A DNA stretch of 15,967 bases. Source: Caldifarciminota bacterium (lineage in GTDB: Bacteria; Hydrothermota; Tepidihabitantia; Tepidihabitantales; Tepidihabitantaceae). The position numbers and the translations under genes were made by a program. The notes beneath the pieces are model-generated. The model did no database searches, was not told the DNA's origin, and was given only the letters and a program-made list of their open reading frames with translations. The DNA lies in assembly GCA_011049385.1 (NCBI GenBank), contig DSBX01000112.1, positions 1 to 15,967 of the forward strand, in the 5' to 3' direction. Below are positions 12,074 through 15,967 of the stretch, one piece after another; the stretch's first letter is position 1, and each line of letters starts with the position of its first letter.

Positions 12074-15000
12074 CACCGGCTCTCACCGCCAGTCTGCCGA
12101 TTCGGCGGACTGTTTCTTCTTCGTCGTCGGTGAACTCAAGCAGGTAGTAGTATGTTCCCGGTGCAAGCCGGCGACCGGAGCGATCGCGCAGCAGCCATTC
12201 GATGCGGTGGACACCGGCTTCGAACGATGCCGGGGCGGCAATCTCGGCAACGAGTTCGCCGAGGCGTCCGTAGATGCGCAGGTTCGCGTGGCCGGCAACG
12301 GGCAGGGAGAAAATGAAGGTCGTCCGAAGCTGTGCCGGGTTCGGGTAGTTGTGTACCTCAAGGGGCGGAGCGAGGGTTAGTGTCAGCAGTGCGCTGTCGG
12401 CGGTCGCTGGCGACCCTGAGACCGCGGCGACGATGGTGACCCGGGCCGGGCCGAGTGAGTCAGGGTTGCCGGTCAGCCCACGGTCGCCGGGTGCGGTCAC
12501 GGCAATCACGAACCCGGTCGGTGTTCCTGCCGGTACGTCGGGAAGATCCGGGTTGCCGTCGTGGTCGGTATCGCGCAAGGGTTCGCGTCCGTCCGCGCGC
12601 AGGAAGCGTACCTGCCAGTCCGAAGCCGCGTCCGAGGACGACAGGTTCACTGTCACCGGGACGGTGCCGACGGTCCTCACCGACATCGGCAGTAGCGCGG
12701 TGTCGCCATAGTCAAGGGTTCGCTGCCATTCGGACTCCAGCACGATGTCGGTAACTGTGCCGGCGACAACCGTGATTGCCTGGGCAACGTCGCGGATGTT
12801 CTCGTCAGCGAAGGACACTGCGCTGACGTGGCTGGTGTCAGCCGAGCCGATTCGAGCGGCCGTGTCGGGAAGGACCACCAGCGTGATCTCACGGGAACCG
12901 CCAAGCGGATCGAGAGGGCCGACATCGGGCCGGCCGTTGCTGTTCCGGTCGGGCAGCTGCTTGCCGTCCTCATCAAGCAGATCGTGAGTCCAGTTACCCT
13001 TGGCCGACGACAGTATCAGGTCGGAGTAGTCCGGTACGTTGCCGAGGTTGCTGACGGTGAACCGGTGCCGGATGGCTTGGCCGGGCGGGGTTTCGCCGCG
13101 TCGGTCAGGCTCGATGATGATACTGGCGATCTTGGCGACCGCGGTGCGGAGCAGGACTTCGTCCCACACCAATGGGTCGGAGCCGGAAGTGCTACGCACC
13201 CGGGTCGAATCAACGGCGGTCCCCAGTTCTTCGAGCGGGACCACGACTCGGCAGACGAATGCGCTGGACTCACCCGGAGCCAGTGCGCCGAGGTCAGGCA
13301 GGGAGTTGCCGTTGTGGTCGCGAAGCGGCGTCGTACCGGTCGAGTCGAGCAGGATCATCTGCCAGTCAGGCCGCGTGTTGTGGGTGGTGATGTCGATTGT
13401 ATCCGGCGCGTTGCCGAGGTTGACGCAGGTGACATGGTAGTCGACCGCGGCCCCCGGGGAGGCGATCAGCGTTGAGTCGGGGAAGAGCAGGACGGAACGG
13501 TCGGTACCGATAACGGTAGTTGATACCTTGTCGTTGGGCGGGTGCATGTCACCGGTTAGAGCGGTCGAGCAGGATGCCACCTGCGAGCCGGGCACAACGA
13601 TCCAGGGCGGGAAGTTGAGAAGCGCGGTGTCGCCGGGCGCGAGGGATTCGCTGTGCGCAGTCCATGCGTAGTCCGGACCGATTCGGAACACCGCCGGGAT
13701 GCGTTCGGTGGAAGTCCCGGCGTTCCTGATGAGTGCGGAGGGTATGACAGTATCCCCGGCGCGCAGGGTGCCGGTCGGCATGAGGATGGCGACGGCGGCC
13801 GCGTCACGCCAGTGCACGCTCACCAAGCCGTCTAGGACGTCGTTGGCCGGGTTGCGGTCGCCTTCGAGCCTGCTAGTGCACCGGACCGCGTGTGTCCCGG
13901 CCGGCCGGGCGGTCCATGGGTTGAAGTGCACCGTGTCCGAGACGGCTGAGTCGATGGTCTTTGTGCGCATCGAGCTGTAGCTTGTGCCGATGCGCATTTC
14001 TACCGTGATATCGACCGGGCCCGGACCGAGATTGGCGACTCTCGCTTTGGGCGTGATGGTCCGACCGGAGTCGACCAGGCCGCTCGGGACGATGATCTCC
14101 GTTACTGCGACGTCGAGTTCGTGGTTGACGAAGACCGATCCCCGTACGGAATTGTTCTTCTCGACTTCGTCGGCGTGGAGTGCGGTCGAGCAGGTCACCG
14201 ACAGCGTTCCCGCCGGCCCCGCGCGCCAGGCCGGGAAGGCGACGGTGTCACTCTCGCCCGGGCCGAGTGTCTTGCGACGGGTGCGAAGGTAGCCTCCCTC
14301 TATCCGCATCAGCACCGGGATTTCCCGCGGTCCGGTTGAGTAGTTGGCGATGCGGGCGACCGGGATGATGACATCGCCGGAGTCGGCAACGCCACGCGGG
14401 GCGAGGATCTCAAGAGCGGCGGCATCGTTGCCAACCCGGAGCACGACGGTCCGTAGCAGGTAGTCGTTGCTGTTGTCCTGGTCGCCGGCGAGTTCAGTCG
14501 AACAGAGAACCGCGACCGTGCCGGGTGGCCCGGCGGACCAGGTCGGGAAGTGTAGGGTGTCCTCGCCGCCGGGCCTGATGCGTCGGATGACCAACTCGTC
14601 GTAGTCCTCGCCGATGCGCAGGCGGACCGGGACCAGTTCCGGCGTCGTCCCGTAGTTGGCGGCAATCACGGCGGGCTCGACGAGCGCACCAGAATCTATC
14701 GTACCATACGGGGTGAGGATGGCGACGGTCGCGGCGTCAAAGCGGTTTACGACAAACACCGAATCGTGTCTGGCATCGTTGTCCGGCCTTTCGTCACCTG
14801 CCAGCATTGTCGAGCAGGTGACAACGTGCCGGCCCGGGATTGCAGCGGTCCAAGGTTCGAACATGACCGTGTCTTTGGCGCCGATGTCCAGGTACTTGTG
14901 ACGGGTTGAGAAGTAGTCCGAGCCGACGCGCATCATCACCGGGACGACGATGGGCGTGAGACCGTAGTTGCAGATACGGGCAAAGGGAACAACGACCGCA

Positions 15001-15967
15001 CCCGAGTCCACCCAACCGCGGGGCAGATACAGGTCGGTGACCGCTGCGTCCGGGCGGCTAAGCACCAGTACCGAGTCCTCGGCGGTATCGTTGCCCGGGT
15101 GTTCATCTCCTTCGAGCATCGTCGAACAGCGAACCGTCTGCCAGCCGCCGGGACCAGCCACCCAGGATCGGAACGAGACAAGAGTCGAGTCCTGCGGCGA
15201 CACCGCGACATACTGGGTGTCGGCATAACCGGTGCCGATGGCAAGACGTACGGCGAAGGTTTCCGGTCCGGTGCCGTGGTTCGCGACTAGCGCCTCAGGG
15301 GTCACGACCGCCCCTGAGTCCACTGAACCGATCGGCGCGACTATCCGGCGGGCACTTACGTCTCGTCGCGTGGCGACGACGACCTGGCCCAGCAGGGTGT
15401 CATTCGCAGGGTCCATATCGCCCTCAAGGTTGGTCGAGCAGAATACGGCGAAGGTGCCGACTTCGTCCGCGAACCAGGGTCGGAAGATCGTGGTCGTGTC
15501 AACACCCGACCGTAGCGTGACTAGAACCGAGTCTTCGTAGCCGGTCGTGATGGTGAACCGAACCGTGAAAGTACGCTCGCCGCCGCTGTTGTTGCGCACC
15601 AGCGCGGCAGGGATGACGGTTGCGCCCGAGTCAACAATGCCGGTCGGCGCAAGCAGGGTGACCGCCTCTGCGTCAATCCAGGTTCGGACTTCGATGACGA
15701 TAGAGAGGGTGTCATTGCCCGGGTCCTCGTCTCCTTCGAGCATGGTCGAACAGCGAACGAGATGGTGGCCGAGCAGGTGGGCGGACCAGACCGGAAAGGC
15801 GACGGTGTCTTCCCGACCGGGCGGGAAGTATCGGGTCCGCGTTTCCGAGTAGTGGTCGCCAATATCGAGTCGAACCGGTACTTCCTTCGGGCTGACAGAG
15901 TTGTTGATAACCCTGATTAGTGGGGTGATGGTCGCCCCCGAGTCCACAGTGCCGAACGGTGCGAGGA
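12063..15967 (-). CDS. Giant secreted repeat protein (CARDB-like and NEW3-like repeats, sorting-type C-terminus), 5' end missing
   Basis: At least 1,301 codons are visible and the frame is still open at the window edge; the GTG at 15947 is an internal Val, so the true start is outside. Visible layout from the N-terminal side: eight ~104-residue CARDB-like beta repeats; a ~369-residue section of three ~120-residue NEW3/COG1470-like repeats, each with a D-rich loop (DHNGNSLPDLG, DRNSNGRPDVG, DTDHDGNPDLP) that may bind calcium; and a final ~100 residues with YPNPAQLRTTFIFSLP, RIYGRLGELV and APGTYYYLLEF. The last part is a FlgD-Ig/type A sorting-like domain, though it ends RLAVRAGDER rather than the usual KxVxL-like strand. 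It is probably an extracellular or surface-anchored fibre or adhesin. No enzymatic domain is visible. The barrel gene 141 bases downstream is likely in the same unit. Confidence 0.9.
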   Translation of the reverse strand, partial: LAPFGTVDSGATITPLIRVINNSVSPKEVPVRLDIGDHYSETRTRYFPPGREDTVAFPVWSAHLLGHHLVRCSTMLEGDEDPGNDTLSIVIEVRTWIDAEAVTLLAPTGIVDSGATVIPAALVRNNSGGERTFTVRFTITTGYEDSVLVTLRSGVDTTTIFRPWFADEVGTFAVFCSTNLEGDMDPANDTLLGQVVVATRRDVSARRIVAPIGSVDSGAVVTPEALVANHGTGPETFAVRLAIGTGYADTQYVAVSPQDSTLVSFRSWVAGPGGWQTVRCSTMLEGDEHPGNDTAEDSVLVLSRPDAAVTDLYLPRGWVDSGAVVVPFARICNYGLTPIVVPVMMRVGSDYFSTRHKYLDIGAKDTVMFEPWTAAIPGRHVVTCSTMLAGDERPDNDARHDSVFVVNRFDAATVAILTPYGTIDSGALVEPAVIAANYGTTPELVPVRLRIGEDYDELVIRRIRPGGEDTLHFPTWSAGPPGTVAVLCSTELAGDQDNSNDYLLRTVVLRVGNDAAALEILAPRGVADSGDVIIPVARIANYSTGPREIPVLMRIEGGYLRTRRKTLGPGESDTVAFPAWRAGPAGTLSVTCSTALHADEVEKNNSVRGSVFVNHELDVAVTEIIVPSGLVDSGRTITPKARVANLGPGPVDITVEMRIGTSYSSMRTKTIDSAVSDTVHFNPWTARPAGTHAVRCTSRLEGDRNPANDVLDGLVSVHWRDAAAVAILMPTGTLRAGDTVIPSALIRNAGTSTERIPAVFRIGPDYAWTAHSESLAPGDTALLNFPPWIVVPGSQVASCSTALTGDMHPPNDKVSTTVIGTDRSVLLFPDSTLIASPGAAVDYHVTCVNLGNAPDTIDITTHNTRPDWQMILLDSTGTTPLRDHNGNSLPDLGALAPGESSAFVCRVVVPLEELGTAVDSTRVRSTSGSDPLVWDEVLLRTAVAKIASIIIEPDRRGETPPGQAIRHRFTVSNLGNVPDYSDLILSSAKGNWTHDLLDEDGKQLPDRNSNGRPDVGPLDPLGGSREITLVVLPDTAARIGSADTSHVSAVSFADENIRDVAQAITVVAGTVTDIVLESEWQRTLDYGDTALLPMSVRTVGTVPVTVNLSSSDAASDWQVRFLRADGREPLRDTDHDGNPDLPDVPAGTPTGFVIAVTAPGDRGLTGNPDSLGPARVTIVAAVSGSPATADSALLTLTLAPPLEVHNYPNPAQLRTTFIFSLPVAGHANLRIYGRLGELVAEIAAPASFEAGVHRIEWLLRDRSGRRLAPGTYYYLLEFTDDEEETVRRIGRLAVRAGDER
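12375..13481 (-). repeat. Three NEW3-like protein repeats with Asp-rich loops
   Basis: Three diverged units of about 120 residues share a pattern: a 'NLGN(A/V)PD' or equivalent segment, a Trp followed by a 'D(G)xxxLxD' strand, a D-x-(D/N)-x-(N/D)-G-x-PD loop, then a Gly/Pro-rich segment leading to the next strands. The loops read DHNGNSLPDLG, DRNSNGRPDVG and DTDHDGNPDLP, which resemble dockerin or thrombospondin-3 calcium loops. The units are protein-level repeats; I see no near-identical DNA copies. Confidence 0.7.
13482..15965 (-). repeat. Eight tandem ~104-residue CARDB-like repeats (312-bp period)
   Basis: Unit starts on the minus strand are 15965, 15653, 15341, 15029, 14717, 14405, 14093 and 13784. 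The first six complete units are 104 residues, the seventh 103 and the eighth 101. Each starts P-x-G-x-x-D-S-G (LRAG in the last), has an N-x-(G/S) turn near 31-33 and a W before the middle, and ends with a CST-L-x-GD-x-x-P-x-ND signature followed by D(A/V)A. Every unit has a single Cys at the same place. DNA copies are well diverged, so the array is old rather than a recent expansion. More units probably lie beyond the window. Confidence 0.9.

Noticed and set aside
13482..15967. Regular 312-base periodicity considered as a CRISPR array or other DNA repeat element
   Set aside because: The period matches an in-frame 104-residue protein repeat and the DNA copies are well diverged; there are no short identical repeats with unique spacers.
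1..15967. tRNA, rRNA, insertion sequences, attachment sites or prophage genes
   Set aside because: None seen. No tRNA-like cloverleaf, no transposase or integrase motifs, and no terminal inverted repeats were found by reading both strands.

Overview
The window is GC-rich bacterial DNA. It carries a subtilisin with a C-terminal FlgD/type A sorting-like domain, a giant secreted protein made of about 104-residue repeats that ends in a YPNP-type sorting domain, and a PorV/UPF0164-type outer-membrane barrel. These point to a diderm of the FCB neighbourhood or a candidate phylum such as WOR-3/Stahlbacteria. That placement is inference from protein families; no rRNA or other marker was available for a firm assignment.

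Layout. (1) Bases 1-2081, plus strand: a possible gene end, two tandem UUCG-type hairpins, then a strong TTGACA-17-TATCCT promoter lying directly on the start of an aldehyde dehydrogenase gene. An OsmC-family thiol peroxidase-like gene follows, probably starting at a TTG. A 26-bp perfect palindrome at 2098-2123 separates this pair from (2) a minus-strand secreted subtilisin (2142-4322) with signal peptide, propeptide, S8 catalytic domain, an unrecognised beta-rich domain and a sorting-like tail. (3) A 278-bp divergent intergenic region holds two back-to-back sigma70-like promoters and a repeated 10-mer around the plus-strand -10 box. It drives (4) a plus-strand operon of crotonase, acetyl-CoA acetyltransferase and tsaE. 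(5) tsaE overlaps tail-to-tail with minus-strand mfd (7016-9994), which has a consensus TATAAT eight bases before its ATG. (6) A 54-residue lysine-rich H1-like protein (10109-10273, minus) has its own strong promoter, Shine-Dalgarno and terminator. (7) Bases 10383-15967, minus: a giant repeat protein whose 5' end lies outside the window, a doubtful 60-residue ORF, and a PorV-like barrel fused to two carboxypeptidase-regulatory-like domains.

How the genes may work together. Crotonase and thiolase are two steps of short-chain acyl-CoA oxidation or the reverse. The aldehyde dehydrogenase could link aldehydes to acids in the same metabolism, but it is a separate transcription unit. The giant protein and the barrel look like a surface-secretion cassette: a secreted fibre-like protein with a sorting-type tail next to a barrel of the family that handles such tails in type IX secretion. 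The protease may be another client of the same route. tsaE and mfd are housekeeping genes.

Five starts (protease, crotonase, H1-like, OsmC at TTG, barrel at GTG) have an AGGAG core in exactly the same position relative to the start codon. Aldehyde dehydrogenase and mfd have no such site, and their -10 boxes sit 7-8 bases before the ATG, which suggests leaderless mRNAs.
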